A stretch of DNA of 64,000 bases, from NCBI RefSeq assembly GCF_963678635.1, contig NC_087069.1, positions 27,390,303 to 27,454,302 of the forward strand, given 5' to 3'. The notes below the pieces were generated by a model. The model was not told where the DNA came from. It saw only the letters and a program-made list of their open reading frames with translations, and searched no databases. A program made the translations under genes and the position numbers. Of this stretch, positions 41,801 through 51,959 are shown piece after piece. This stretch comes from Symsagittifera roscoffensis (lineage: Eukaryota; Xenacoelomorpha; Acoela; Convolutidae). How positions within the stretch are numbered: position 1 is the first letter of the stretch; every line of letters starts with the position of its first letter.

Positions 41801-44800
41801 CTCAACTCAAAGTGCAAAAAGATTCCTTAACCTCTCTTCCCTAAATTTCGCCCGCTTGCTCCCTTACAACCCACAACCCAACGTTTGCCTCCCTTCCCCC
41901 TTCCTCCACCTGACTACCTGAACCACCACCCCATCCCCGCACCTAAACCAGCCAGCAACCTCAACCATCAAACCCCCTCGCAGCCCCCGCACCTGAACCA
42001 GCCCAAACCCCACCCAATCCAACCCCCCAACATTCAACCCCATCCTCATCCAACGCAACCACCATCTTGAACTACAACCAAACCCGCCACTTCCGTTAAC
42101 GCCAATCCAAAACCCCACCCATTCAACCCCCCCCCCCCTAAGTACAACCAGCCCGCCTGTTCCGGTCCTACTGTGAGTGGGGTGGGGAGGAAGGGGGGAT
42201 TGGCTCAGTTGGGGTTAATGTGCGGGCGAGGGGCTGATTCAGTGGTACTGGGGTAGAAAGATACAAAAATGGCAAAGAGGCAAACGCTTGGGGGTAGGGC
42301 GTTATTGGAAGAGAGGATTTGTCCACATCCATTTTACCCCCCCCCCCCACCACCCAAAGAACCAAAGAAGTTTAAACTATATTAAAACCATTGTTGGAAG
42401 GATCAAAATTCAGTTATTGAGTAAGATAAAAACTAACAGAAACATCAAAGTTGCGCAGCAAAAAATGAATTGAATAACGAGAATTAACTTTTGTTTAAAA
42501 AGTAAAAAAACAACATTTGTGCGTTGAAGTTCGCATCTCAATAAAGTGGATCGATCGGAATGGATTAAAAAAATTTGTATCATGGAAAAACAAAAGTGAG
42601 ACTTATTTATAATCAATTTTTTTTTGATAGACGTCTAATACGGTTCAGCTGTTTGGCTAGTTTTTTCCTTACAAAATCCAAATTTCAATGAATCGTTCCA
42701 AGAGTACAAACTTTATAGGTTGTTCAAACATAACGAGGTCAAGTTGTGTCTTTTGCGAATTGTAAGGGGATTCCGCAACAAGGACGCTCTCTCTGTTCTT
42801 CTTGTTCTTTCGTTTCTTTTTCACCTTTCCGACAAAGTTATAAATTAAATATGTCGCTGAGATCCAGAATCATACAGATAGACTAAATAAATTTCAATGT
42901 GTTTCTTTTCATTATCAGTAATGACAGTACCGGATGCTCTTTAATTTTTAAGTCTTTTTGCCAGATCCTCATGAATATCAAAAAAATCCACATATCCTTT
43001 TTTAATAAAACTAATCCGTTTGATTCAGGGCCAAAAAGTTACCAGGGTTGACCTTAAAAGCTTCGTTTTCTAACACATTCAATTACTTATCAAACACAAG
43101 AAAAACATATCATCAATCATTTAGAGAATATTGTGTAAAAGCTCTGCAATAAACATAATTCCATCTACAAAAATGAGAACAAACAATCTTCTACACATGC
43201 AATGTGTAAGTCTAATGTTTAATAATTATGTTTTCCTCCGAAAACAATCTTCAAATGTTTTCTGATAAAAAGATAATTTACGCGGCGATAAATTCCCAGA
43301 TGAAATGCAATTGAAGATTTGCCATGTGAATTACTTTCTTGGATATGACAAAAAATATATATGTACTGAAAACCTTCTTTTTTCCACCTCTAGGTAGCTT
43401 CTACTTTGAAAAAATTCTGGCGTTCAAAATTATGACCTGTTTTATTAACAGATTGAACTTAAAAAAATAAACTCAAGAAAAAAAAAGCCTGGCTTCACAC
43501 AAATCAATTATTGTAGTTTGTTGTAGTTTAATGTTGAGTTTTGGATCTGGAGTACTTTAAAGACGAAAACGTTCTTCGCAATTTTTTTTTAAAAAATTGT
43601 TTTGTTTTTTAGGCGCGAAAAAAACTTTTCAATTCATTTCTCTACTTTTTTTCAATGAAGGTAAAAATTTCAAACTTGCTAAAAAGTCTTATTTGTGAAA
43701 AAAAACAATTTAAGAACAAATAATTGTTTTCTATAATTATTAACAAACTTTTTTTTTCAACTTTTCTATAACCTTATGAAATGTCAATTTTTTCTTGTAA
43801 TAAAATATTGCATTATAACTAAATTAAAATTGATTATGAGGTGTTAACTAATAAAAATTACGATAAAATTGGTATTCCCCACTTTGTTTTTATTTCGTGT
43901 CGCGCAAAAACTTACCAGAAAACTTTATATTTATCAAATAGGTATGACTTAAGCGAGCGTAGGGCCTACTTCATATCTAAACCTCAACTAAAAGTTAAAA
44001 AAAATTTCGTTAACCTTTCTTCCCTAACGTTTGCCCGCTTGCTCCCTTACAACCCAGAACCCAACGTTTGTCTCCCTTCATCCTTCCTCCACCTGACTAC
44101 CTGAACCACCACTCCACCCCCGCACCTAAACCAGCCACCGACCTAAACCATCAAACCCCCTCGCAGCCCCAGCAACTGAACCAGCCCAAACCCCACCCAA
44201 TCCAACCCCCCAACATTCAACCCCCATGCTGATCCAACGCAACCACCTCCTTGAACTACAACAATCCCGCCTGTTTCGGTCCTACTGTGAGTGGGGTAGG
44301 GAGGGGGGGTTGATTCAGTTTTGGTTAATGTGGTTGAGAGGGGCTGGGGTAAAAAAGATACAAAAAATGCAAAGAGGCAAACGCTTGGGGGGGGGGCGTT
44401 ATTGGAAGAGGGGATTTGTCCACATCCATTTTACCCCCCACACCCAAAGAACCAAAGAAGTTTATACTATTTTAAAAACATTGTTGGAAGGATCAAAATT
44501 CAGTTATTGAGTAAGATAAAAACTAACAAAAAAAATCTCAAAAGTTGCGCAAAAAAATTGAATTGAATAACGAAAAAACAACTTTTGTCTAAAAAGTAGA
44601 AAAAAAAATTTGTGCGTTGAAGTTCGCATCTGAATAAAGTGGATCGATTGGAATGGAGTAGAAAATTTGGATCCGCGAAAAATAAGAGTGAGACTTATTA
44701 AAAATCAACTTTTTTTTTGATAGAATTCTAATACGGTTCAGCTGTTTGGCTAGTTTTTTCCTTACAAAATCCAAATTTTAATGAATCGTTCCAAGAGTAC

Positions 44801-46420
44801 AATTTTTATAGGTTGTTCAAACATAACGAGGCCAAGTTGTGTATTTTGCGAATTTTAAGGGGATTCCGCAACAAGGGCGCTCTCTCTGTTCTTCTTGTTC
44901 TTTCGTTTCTTTTTTACCTTTCCGTCATAGTTATAACTTAAATGTGCCGCTGAGATCCAGAATCATACATAGACTAAATATTTTTTTTTTCACATCAAAA
45001 GAAACACGAGCCAATAATATTTCAATATGTTTCTCTTCATTATCAGTAATGACTGTACCGGATGCTCTTTAATTTTTAAGTCTTTTTGCCAGATCCTCAA
45101 GAATTTCAAAAAAAAAATCCACTTATCCTTTTTTCGGTAAAACTAATCCGTTTGATTCAGGGCCAAAAAAACTGCCAGGGTTGACCTTAAAAGCTTCATT
45201 TTCTAACACATTCAATTTTTTATCAAACACAAGAAAATCATATCATCAAATATGTAGAGAAAATTGTGTAAAAACTCTGCAATAAACATAATTCCATCTA
45301 AAAAAATGAGAATAAACGATCTTTTACACTCGAAATGTGTATGACTAATGTTTAATATTTCTGTTTTCCTCTGAAAAAAATATTCAAGGGTTTTCTGACG
45401 CGGCGATAAATTCACAGATGAAATGCAATTGAAGATTTGCCATGTGAATTAATTTCTTGCATTTGACAAAATATATATATATGTACTGAAAACCTTCTTT
45501 GGTCCACCTCTAGGTAGCTTCTACTTTGAAAAAAGTCTGGCGTTCAAAATTATGACCTGTTTTTTTGACAGATAGAAGTTTAAAAAATAAACTAAAGAAA
45601 AGGAAAGTCTGGCTACACACAAAATAAATTTTTGTAGTTTGTTGTAGTTTTATGTTGGACATTGGATCTGGAGTATCTTAAAGACAAAAATAATCCTCGC
45701 AATTTTTTAAAATAAAATTCTTTTGTTTTCTAGGCGCGAAAAAAATTTTCTAATTCATTTATCTATTTTTTTTCAATGTATGTAAAAATTTCAAACTTGC
45801 TAAAAAGCCTTTTTTTGTGAAAAAAAAACGATTTAAGAACAAATATTTTTTTCCTATAATTAATAATAAATATATTTTTTCAATTTTTCTATAAGCTTAT
45901 GAAAAGTCAATTTTTTCTTGTAATAAAATATTTCATTACAACTAATTTAAAGTCGATTATAAGGTTTAATTAATAAAAATTACAATAAAATTGGTATTCT
46001 CCATTTTATTTTTGTTTTGCGTCGCGCAAAAATTTACCAGAAATTTTTTATTTATCAAATAGGTATGGCTTAAGCGATCGCAGGGCCAACTTCATATCTA
46101 AACCTCAACTAAAAGTGTAAAAAGTTTCCGTTAACCTCTCTTCGATAACCTTTGCCCGTTTGCTCCCTTACAACCCACAACCCAACGTTTGACTATTTTC
46201 CCCCTTCCTCCAGCTGACTACCTGAGCCACCGCCCCACCCCCTCGCCTAAACCAACCCCCAACCTGAACCATCAAACTCCCTCGCAGCCCCCGCACCTGA
46301 ACCAACCCAAACCCCACCTTCCATTCAACACCCCCACCCGATCCAAAGCAACCACCTCCTTGAACTACAACCACCCCGCCTGTTCCGGTCCTATTGTGAG
46401 TGGACGATAGACAACAATCG

Positions 46421-46694
46421 CAATACTTGGGGCTTTGCCATGACATACGAGCAGTTTAATTTGCTGAAAAATGATTTTTTTTTGTTCAGAGTACCCTCCT
46501 TAATGTATTTATCAAGGCTTAACTTTTGCGAATGGAATCAGCGGAGAGTAGTTATGATGTTGCTCTTAGGCTTTTGATCTTGTTCCGGATTGTTTGTTTC
46601 AATGAATGAAGCACATTTAAGACTGCGGAATCAAAAAGCAAAGTCTGTATGCTTCAACGCAAAAACAGTAAGTGTGATCCCAATTGTGTTTCAG
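46421..46694. other. Stretch before the plus-strand exon
   Basis: No exon recognised with confidence. Just upstream of the exon, CGCAAAAACA|GTAAGTGTG at about 46670 resembles a donor that would define a 26-bp intron with the following acceptor, which is probably too short. Confidence 0.3.
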
Positions 46695-46834
46695 TGAGAG
46701 GTTGTAGAACAGCTGATCATCCAGTCAAAATGAGGACTGACGATTTTGAAACTAAAGTGGGCAACCCAGTAGCAGTCCTTGATGGTGACTACCCTGAAGG
46801 CACCCAATGCTTCTATCAAAGAGAGTATAAGGGG
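46695..46834 (+). CDS. Isolated exon of the CUB-like gene family, plus-strand copy
   Basis: Acceptor CAATTGTGTTTCAG (AG at 46693-46694); the exon starts with two bases of a split codon (phase 1), then RGCRTADHPVK..., contains DGDYPEGTQCFYQREYKG and ends at donor G|GTAACG (GT at 46835-46836) in phase 0. The minus-strand exon at 49770-49984 has the same entry phase, the same exit phase, the donor GTAACT and the matching motif DEYPTGTECFF, so the two are paralogous exons. 'YPxGTxCF' resembles the start of a CUB domain (inference). No partner exon on the plus strand was found within the next 500 bp, so this may be a broken or partial gene. Confidence 0.5.
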
Positions 46835-47371
46835 GTAACGGAAACTTCCCTATAAGAAGTTAATGCTGCCATAAAACATTACGAGGTCAAACTTGGAACT
46901 TTGGGAATTTTGAGCGGATTCTGCAACCAGGAAGTTCCCTTTGTTCTTCTTTTGTTCTTTCATTTTTTGATCGTGCTGACAAGTTTTTAACATGTTTATG
47001 GTTTGTCACTGGAATCCAGGAACATACAGATACAAAATTGTGCGCCTATCGAGTGTACAGTATGGCCCCGTATTAAAATTTTATTAAAAAATAAGCGAGG
47101 ACCAATTAAAGGAGAGTGGAACAATCAACGCTGTGCAAAATTATGCATGATCAGTTTTATCTTTTTAATTACTCTAATATTTAAAAACATGTTTATGTTA
47201 CTTTCCCAAGCAGTTTGTCATCTTCCAAAAATTAAAGTTTACACCGGTTTATTATGTACATCTTGATCAAAGACCGAAAATTAGCTTCGGGTTTCCGAAT
47301 AACTTTTGAAAAAGCCTGCTCTCAAAAATAATTTTCTTAAATCTCTAACCGCATTGTTTCTTTTTAACAAC
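46835..47371. other. Stretch holding another copy of the shared module
   Basis: From about 46875: GAGGTCAAACTTGGAAC...GCGGATTCTGCAACCAGG, then ATCCAGGAACATACAGATACAAAATTGTGCGCCTATC. This is the dispersed module also found at 15180 and in the tandem array. No gene seen. Confidence 0.6.
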
Positions 47372-47593
47372 TCATTGCACATTGTTTTCAGTTTCTTGGT
47401 TGACACAATTTGCACGTATTTTGAACTCTCTATTGGGGTGATCAATTCCTGTTGCGTTTCCAAACTTGAACATAAGCTGGGCTTTTTTGATGGGAATGAA
47501 CCAGCGTCGGTTGGTCACGTATGGTTGTGCCATCATACTGAGACAGTCATAGTTTGAAGTTCCATTTGTTCCATCTTGTTTTTCAAAGGTGGC
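47372..47593 (-). CDS. Terminal exon (D) of spliced gene Q, 'GNATGID' family
   Basis: The acceptor is GACATTTTAG (AG at 47594-47595); phase 0; 73 residues to TGA 47372-47374. It reads ATFEKQDGTNGTSNYDCLSM, then RRWFIPIKKAQLMFKFGNAT and GIDHPNREFKIRANC. It is strongly similar to the exon at 24835-25035 and distantly to that at 57128-57376. Three N-x-T/S-type sites and paired cysteines suggest an extracellular domain. Resemblance to the second half of a CUB-like domain is my inference. The open frame 47281-47463 that overlaps on the same strand is in another frame and is a shadow. Confidence 0.6.
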   Translation of the reverse strand, partial: ATFEKQDGTNGTSNYDCLSMMAQPYVTNRRWFIPIKKAQLMFKFGNATGIDHPNREFKIRANCVNQETENNVQ

Positions 47594-47625
47594 CTAAAAT
47601 GTCAAAATATACTTTCCAATTAAAC

Positions 47626-47751
47626 TTTCATAGTCGAACATTTGATACATGGAAATAAAATCCATTGGGATTCGTTGGCGTTGCTTGATGGTGAGACAAA
47701 ATGTATCTGCCGACAAATTGTCTTTGTGTTTTTTACTGCTTTGTTGATAAA
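47626..47751 (-). CDS. Exon C of spliced gene Q
   Basis: 126 bp, phase 0 to phase 0, 42 codons. The acceptor is CTATTTTGAG (AG at 47752-47753); the donor AAA|GTTTAA (GT at 47624-47625) leaves a 32-bp intron before exon D. The chosen frame includes IHFVSPSSNANESQWILFPC, which parallels AVFINPSPFSEKYGC of the exon at 60526-60624 in the same position relative to the terminal exon. A second frame is also open here; I prefer this one because both phases and the paralogue agree. Confidence 0.45.
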
Positions 47752-47989
47752 CTCAAAATAGATGTTTTAGACCTCGACCGTTGTTTTTTGAAATTTAACT
47801 GATGATTTTATTGATACAATGTAATTGATATCAAAACCGCCAGAATTTTCCACAATTTTTTTAAAAGTAATCCGTTAATCAAAAAAATGCACCGGCGAGC
47901 ACTCAAAGATCATACTACAAAAATCACCTTAAGGGAACAAAATGTTCTTGAAATAATTTGGAAAATGGTCTTGTTGTACCATCTTCAAC

Positions 47990-48144
47990 ACAATAACTTT
48001 TCATATTATCCCAAGTTAAATGGTATCTCATCATTCTTGTGGAATTTGATGATGGAAAGTCTTTGCTACTGATATCTAGGGCAGATTTAGGAGTGACTTG
48101 GTCGGACGCTTTTTCTCTAAAGGAGCCTTTGCTGTCAATGTATA
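47990..48144 (-). CDS. Exon B of spliced gene Q
   Basis: The acceptor is GATCAAAACAG (AG at 48145-48146); it enters in phase 1 and can leave in phase 0 at TGT|GTTGAA (about 47989). It includes DSKGSFREKASDQVTPKSAL and RMMRYHLTWDNMKSYC, the latter similar to KILKLTWISQNAGNTC in the exon at 60942-61061. The open frame itself continues to 47924, so the 3' boundary is uncertain (an alternative donor is G|GTACAA at about 47979). Entry phase differs from the exit phase of the next upstream exon recognised (49770-49984), so an intermediate exon may be missing. Confidence 0.4.
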
Positions 48145-49769
48145 CTGTTTTGATCGAAAACGCGCACAAAAAGCGTACTCATTTTTGATCGATATCTTCT
48201 CATAAAGACCCAAAAACGGTATTTATGATATTTTGGGAGAGCGCGGAAAAGAATTTGGTCGATTTATTGAAAACTAGTAGCAAAAATACTATAAAGTTTA
48301 AGGATCCCCGCTCCACCCGTTGCTCTATCTAACTTTCATAGTTTTTAACTCATAATATTTATTCACTTTTTATTTTATGCGTTATTTTAACATCATCAAA
48401 TTAAAATGAATAATGATTGATAATAACAGATTTGCGAGGCAAGATATAATTCATTATAATCAATAACGGATGTAAAGTTTAGACCACAAAGTCGATTATA
48501 TCGCCATTAAAATCAATTATGAAACATAAAAACCGTTAGAACCCAATAAAATTGATAATAAATCAATACTTTTGGCGTTGAAATTGGTTCTTTTTGTTAA
48601 GGTCTTCTACTTTATTTGATTTTTTCTGAATTGAAAAAAATCCATTATAACCGATTATAATCTATTTTTCAAGTCAAAAATCTTTTTTTTTTGCAATTGC
48701 ACGGAACAAAGATTGCAATGATCTCTAAGACTTTAACTGTTGGTGTTAGAAAAACGCAAAAAAAATTTCGTTCAAACCCCCCAAAAAATCAACATTATTC
48801 TTACCCATCCACCCTCACGATTTGTGCGATGAAAGCAGAGAGAATGCGATAAAGTTCTATTCAACCCCCCCCCCCCCCCCCCAAAAAATACCACGATGGA
48901 CCGTTAAACAACGCCCCAGGGGGATTTGCTCGGGGGCTACTGTGGCAATTTTAGTTGAAAGCATTTGAATGTCTAATTGCCATGAAGTGAAAAAGTCGAT
49001 AAAAATTTCATTTTGGTAAATTTCGTAAACGACCTCTCAAAAAAAAACTAAGTCTAATTCTAATCAATTATAATTAATTCTATAGACAGAAATAAAAAAT
49101 CTTTGGATGATAATATTTTTAAATTTTGATGGAATTTTTTCCAATTTATAGATGCTGGTTGTGATTATGATCCCGGGGCTCTAGGTGTGGGTAACTATGT
49201 TTTTTTTCTGAACCATGGTAGGCTGTTATGGCTTTGATCAATGACAATTAGACTTTTGTGGAAGGATTTCTTTACTACTTACTCCATCTCCTCCAACATC
49301 TTATAGCAAATGAATGCGTGAAACAGCTTTCCATTATGAATATTTCACTTGGAACTTACGCCAAAGGAGCTGCTTCAAAAAAAAACTGTTTGTCAAAAAA
49401 TTGGTTGAGTTTTTACTGAATAATTTTTCACCTAATTTTTTAAAACTCTCCGCCGGAACCTAAAAAACTAAGGAGAGCACAATTTTTTGAGAATTCACTT
49501 CGGTTAAAAAATTTTACTCGAAAATAACACAAAATCATGTGGATAAACTCTATATCAGGTTGTGTGTACTGTTTCCTCCCACCCGATAAAATTGATAGTG
49601 TTTTTTTTTTGAAAATTTTTTGTACAAGAAACAAATTTCAAAAAAAAAACTGGGCTCATGTGTCATTGTTTGTAAGAAGGGGACTAAGTGTACAAAAATG
49701 AACTACACAAAAAACCATTCGTGGAAGGGGGAAGGGTATAGATTGTGAACAAAATTCGATCGGAGTTAC
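48145..49769. other. Intron or spacer between exons of gene Q
   Basis: No exon recognised. Contains TAAT/ATTA-rich low-complexity sequence (48.36-48.67 kb), a run of 17 C near 48,866 and AT-rich sequence. If exons A and B belong to one gene this is intronic. Confidence 0.4.
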
Positions 49770-49984
49770 CGAAATTTCCCAAAGTCTGCAATCGTCTGCA
49801 GTTGTGAAGGGTAGAGGATCAAGAGATAGGGCAACAGTTGGACAATCAGTGGACGAGGTTGAGTAGACTTTGAAGAAACATTCAGTTCCAGTGGGATACT
49901 CGTCTTTCAGTGCACTTATTGGGCCCCATGGAAACCGATCTGGCCTATCGGTATATATGTGGTTGAAAGCATGACAGTTCTTCG
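49770..49984 (-). CDS. Exon A of spliced gene Q, possible CUB-domain start
   Basis: The acceptor is TTCACGTTTCAG (AG at 49985-49986); enters in phase 1 and leaves in phase 0 at TCG|GTAACT (GT at 49768-49769); 215 bp. It reads KNCHAFNHIYTDRPDRF, then ALKDEYPTGTECFFKVYS and PTVALSLDPLPFTTADDC. The spacing 'YP.GTEC.F.V.........V.L.L.P..F.....DC' follows a CUB domain's first half (established CUB pattern: Cys-x-W-x-I, then V-x-L-x-F, then Cys). Paralogous to 46695-46834. Secreted or ectodomain protein inferred. Confidence 0.5.
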
Positions 49985-49986
49985 CT

Positions 49987-50670
49987 GAAACGTGAATTAA
50001 AATCACCCTTCCCCTATCCTCTTTTGGCTTAAAATCTTAAAACATCAACTTTTAAGGGGGAATCTCTCTTGCGCGAAGGACCGAATGAGCGAAAATTATG
50101 TCAGCCGATTGCAATTCAGTATTCATAAGCTCGAAGGACATAAAGCGATGAACTCAGTTTTTTTTGAACAGTTTGCGGGCGTTGATTGGTTGAGAATTTT
50201 TGCTCATTCAGTCCTTGACGGATGAAAATAGTCCCAGCTTCTAAATTCACCGGAAAAAATCTTCTAATAAACTCATCTAAATTCACCGGAAATAAACACA
50301 AGAGTTACTACCTGGAGTTGATGCAGTTAATTTCCTTATTGTAAATATATCCAGGCGACTGGAATACTGTAAGAGGCCGGAGATTTTTAGTTACAGCTTT
50401 AAAATTTATTGTTAAAATACGATTTTCAAATTATAATTTTTTTCCTTAATGTGAACAGTTCGTCTTGTTTTTTGTTCTGCTAAATTAAAAGGCATTTCGA
50501 TGTTGAAAAATTTCATTAAAAACAGTTTGTGGGTGTTTTTTTTGCGTCTCGGTCTCTTTTTTATTAAAACGAATGAGAGTTGTTGGCAAAGTAATTAAAT
50601 TTGGTGCGAAAATTTTTATTCGCCCAAAGGTACTGCGATTTGCAGTAAGCTTGATGTTATCTATTTATAT
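49987..50670. other. Stretch with GCGAAGGACCGAAT foldback traces
   Basis: GCGCGAAGGACCGAATGAGC at about 50072 and, in partial inverse, GCTCATTCAGTCCTTGACGG near 50203. These match the foldback arms at 24.1-24.5 kb. No gene recognised. Confidence 0.45.
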
Positions 50671-50755
50671 AATATGTATACTATTATGGTCAAGGCCATT
50701 TGTGCCGTTCTAAAATAGAGGAACTGCGAGATCAGCTCTATCATACACAGGCCAG
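50671..50755 (+). repeat. 85-bp direct repeat flanking the LTR element, left copy
   Basis: AATATGTATACTATTATGG...CATACACAGGCCAG directly abuts the 5' LTR. It is repeated at 56842-56926 directly after the 3' LTR with one difference (TATCAT/TACCAT). Ty3/gypsy integration normally duplicates 4-6 bp, so this is far too long for an ordinary target-site duplication. Confidence 0.95.
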
Positions 50756-50986
50756 TGTCAGGGGCTACAATATGTTCAGTTGTCAATCATCTTAGTTGCT
50801 AATCTTTATTTACTTATCTCTGAGATTTCTCATACTATAATTAAGTGTGAGTTTGGTACCTGCCTGTCAATCAACTTAGAACTGTCTAGCTGTTATGTGT
50901 TGACCTCTAGTTCACTCTCTTATTTATGCGAACTAGAATACAGTCAATTGAGTATTTAACAGCCATCGTTTTATCAACCCTTGTTA
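50756..50986 (+). repeat. 5' LTR, 231 bp
   Basis: TGTCAGGGGCTACAATATG ... CAACCCTTGTTA. Identical in length to the 3' LTR (56611-56841) and different at only two positions, indicating a recent insertion. It begins with TGT; the end GTTA lacks the usual CA. Followed at once by a candidate primer-binding site. Confidence 0.95.
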
Positions 50987-51004
50987 TGGCGCAGTTAGTG
51001 GATG
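50987..51004 (+). promoter_or_regulatory. Candidate tRNA primer-binding site
   Basis: TGGCGCAGTTAGTGGATG immediately follows the LTR; it starts with TGG as expected for pairing with a tRNA 3' CCA. Which tRNA is not determined. Confidence 0.5.
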
Positions 51005-51029
51005 GAGGGGGAAAAACTCCTTTGGAATT

Positions 51030-51959
51030 GTGGCCTTCTGGCCTCCGAAACAGGCGGAACCACAACTCTTATGGGAACACTGGAAACAAAGATTTCATTG
51101 GGCGATGGTGGCGAAACATGGACTAGTCTCGTCGGAGTATTACTTTGCATCGACATTAACTGAAGCACAGATTACTGACCTGGGTGGCATTGGTGGAAAA
51201 CCACGGGCAGAAGGTGAACGTACACTGATGTCGAATCTGTACTTATGCCTGGGACACGAGGGACAGAGAGCCTTGCATAATCAGCATCCACATTTAGATA
51301 TGGAAACAATACGATACCCACGTTTTTTGGATAACTGTGTAGCTCTTTTTCAGAAAGAGCGAAACGAAACGTACGAGATGTACCAGATGTTGTCGAGGAA
51401 ACAAAAGGAGGGTGAAAGCTTAGAATCGTTTTATGCAGAACTTAGTGGAATGGCGGCAAGATGCAATTTGGGCACCCAGGAGCGGAAAATGGTGAGAGAC
51501 ATATTTATTTTCAACATGAGGAACAGGGACGCGCAGAACGAGCTGTGTAGGGAAACTAAAACCCCGGAGGAAGCATTGAGAATCGCAATGTCATATGAAA
51601 GAGGAGACAAGTACGCAAAGAGTTACAAGGGCGTCGCATCCGGTTCCACGGGAATGGCGTATCCATCGCCAGGGGGTTCCCTGCAGATCAAAACGGAACC
51701 AATCAGCAATATTCGTGGATCCAGGGGACGAGGAATGCCAAGGGGAAGGGGCCAATATCCAAATTGTGGAGGAGGTCGAACACAAGAACGAATGCAAGAG
51801 CGAAGATGTTACGATTGCGATCAACCGAATTTCACCCCAGAACACCGACAACGATGTCCAGCAAGAGCCGTCACATGCAATTTTTGCAAAAAGATCGGGC
51901 ACTTTGAGAGGACTTGCCGTGGAAAACCACAATCCAGGGGGGACAACCGGTTGGATTAA
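51030..51959 (+). CDS. gag: Gag of the Ty3/gypsy element
   Basis: About 310 codons open from 51030; there is no ATG at the start of this frame (first codon GTG), while an ATG at 50985 opens a different frame that ends soon, so the true start may involve a small indel near 51,010-51,030. The helical capsid-like region contains WEHWKQRFHWAMVAKHGLV and QMLSRKQKEGESLESFYAEL, the retrotransposon-gag signature. An Arg/Gly-rich linker follows, then CYDCDQPNF...C and a canonical CCHC knuckle CNFCKKIGHFERTC near the end. It forms the particle and packages RNA. Overlaps pol by 46 nt in the -1 frame. Confidence 0.85.
   Translation: MAFWPPKQAEPQLLWEHWKQRFHWAMVAKHGLVSSEYYFASTLTEAQITDLGGIGGKPRAEGERTLMSNLYLCLGHEGQRALHNQHPHLDMETIRYPRFLDNCVALFQKERNETYEMYQMLSRKQKEGESLESFYAELSGMAARCNLGTQERKMVRDIFIFNMRNRDAQNELCRETKTPEEALRIAMSYERGDKYAKSYKGVASGSTGMAYPSPGGSLQIKTEPISNIRGSRGRGMPRGRGQYPNCGGGRTQERMQERRCYDCDQPNFTPEHRQRCPARAVTCNFCKKIGHFERTCRGKPQSRGDNRLD

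Larger units (their letters stand above)
37430..46420 (+). repeat. Tandem array of about 1.9-2.2-kb units
   Basis: Three markers recur in fixed order. The C-rich block beginning CCCTAACGTTTGCCCG lies at about 37858, 39760, 41651, 41839, 44021 and 46140 (spacings 1902, 1891, 188, 2182, 2119). The GGCCAAGTT(G/C)TGT...TTCC(G/T)CAACAAG module lies at about 38430, 39160, 40350, 42735 and 44830. The GATGCTCTTTAA...TTTTTGC(C/A)AGATCCT marker lies at about 37510, 39400, 40600, 42940 and 45060. Units differ by indels and internal duplications (38.6-38.84 kb and 40.13-40.34 kb hold the same doublet of about 110 bp). No conserved ORF; the Gly/Pro-rich frames over the C-rich blocks are low-complexity artefacts. 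Confidence 0.85.

Noticed and set aside
37430-46420. CRISPR-like array
   Set aside because: Units are about 2 kb with no short direct repeats and unique spacers, and the genome is eukaryotic.
47626-47751. Alternative frame of exon C reading FCLTIKQRQRIPMDFISMY, which looks like a CUB core
   Set aside because: It would need phases that do not match the neighbouring exon; the phase-0 frame agrees with the paralogous exon of gene R.
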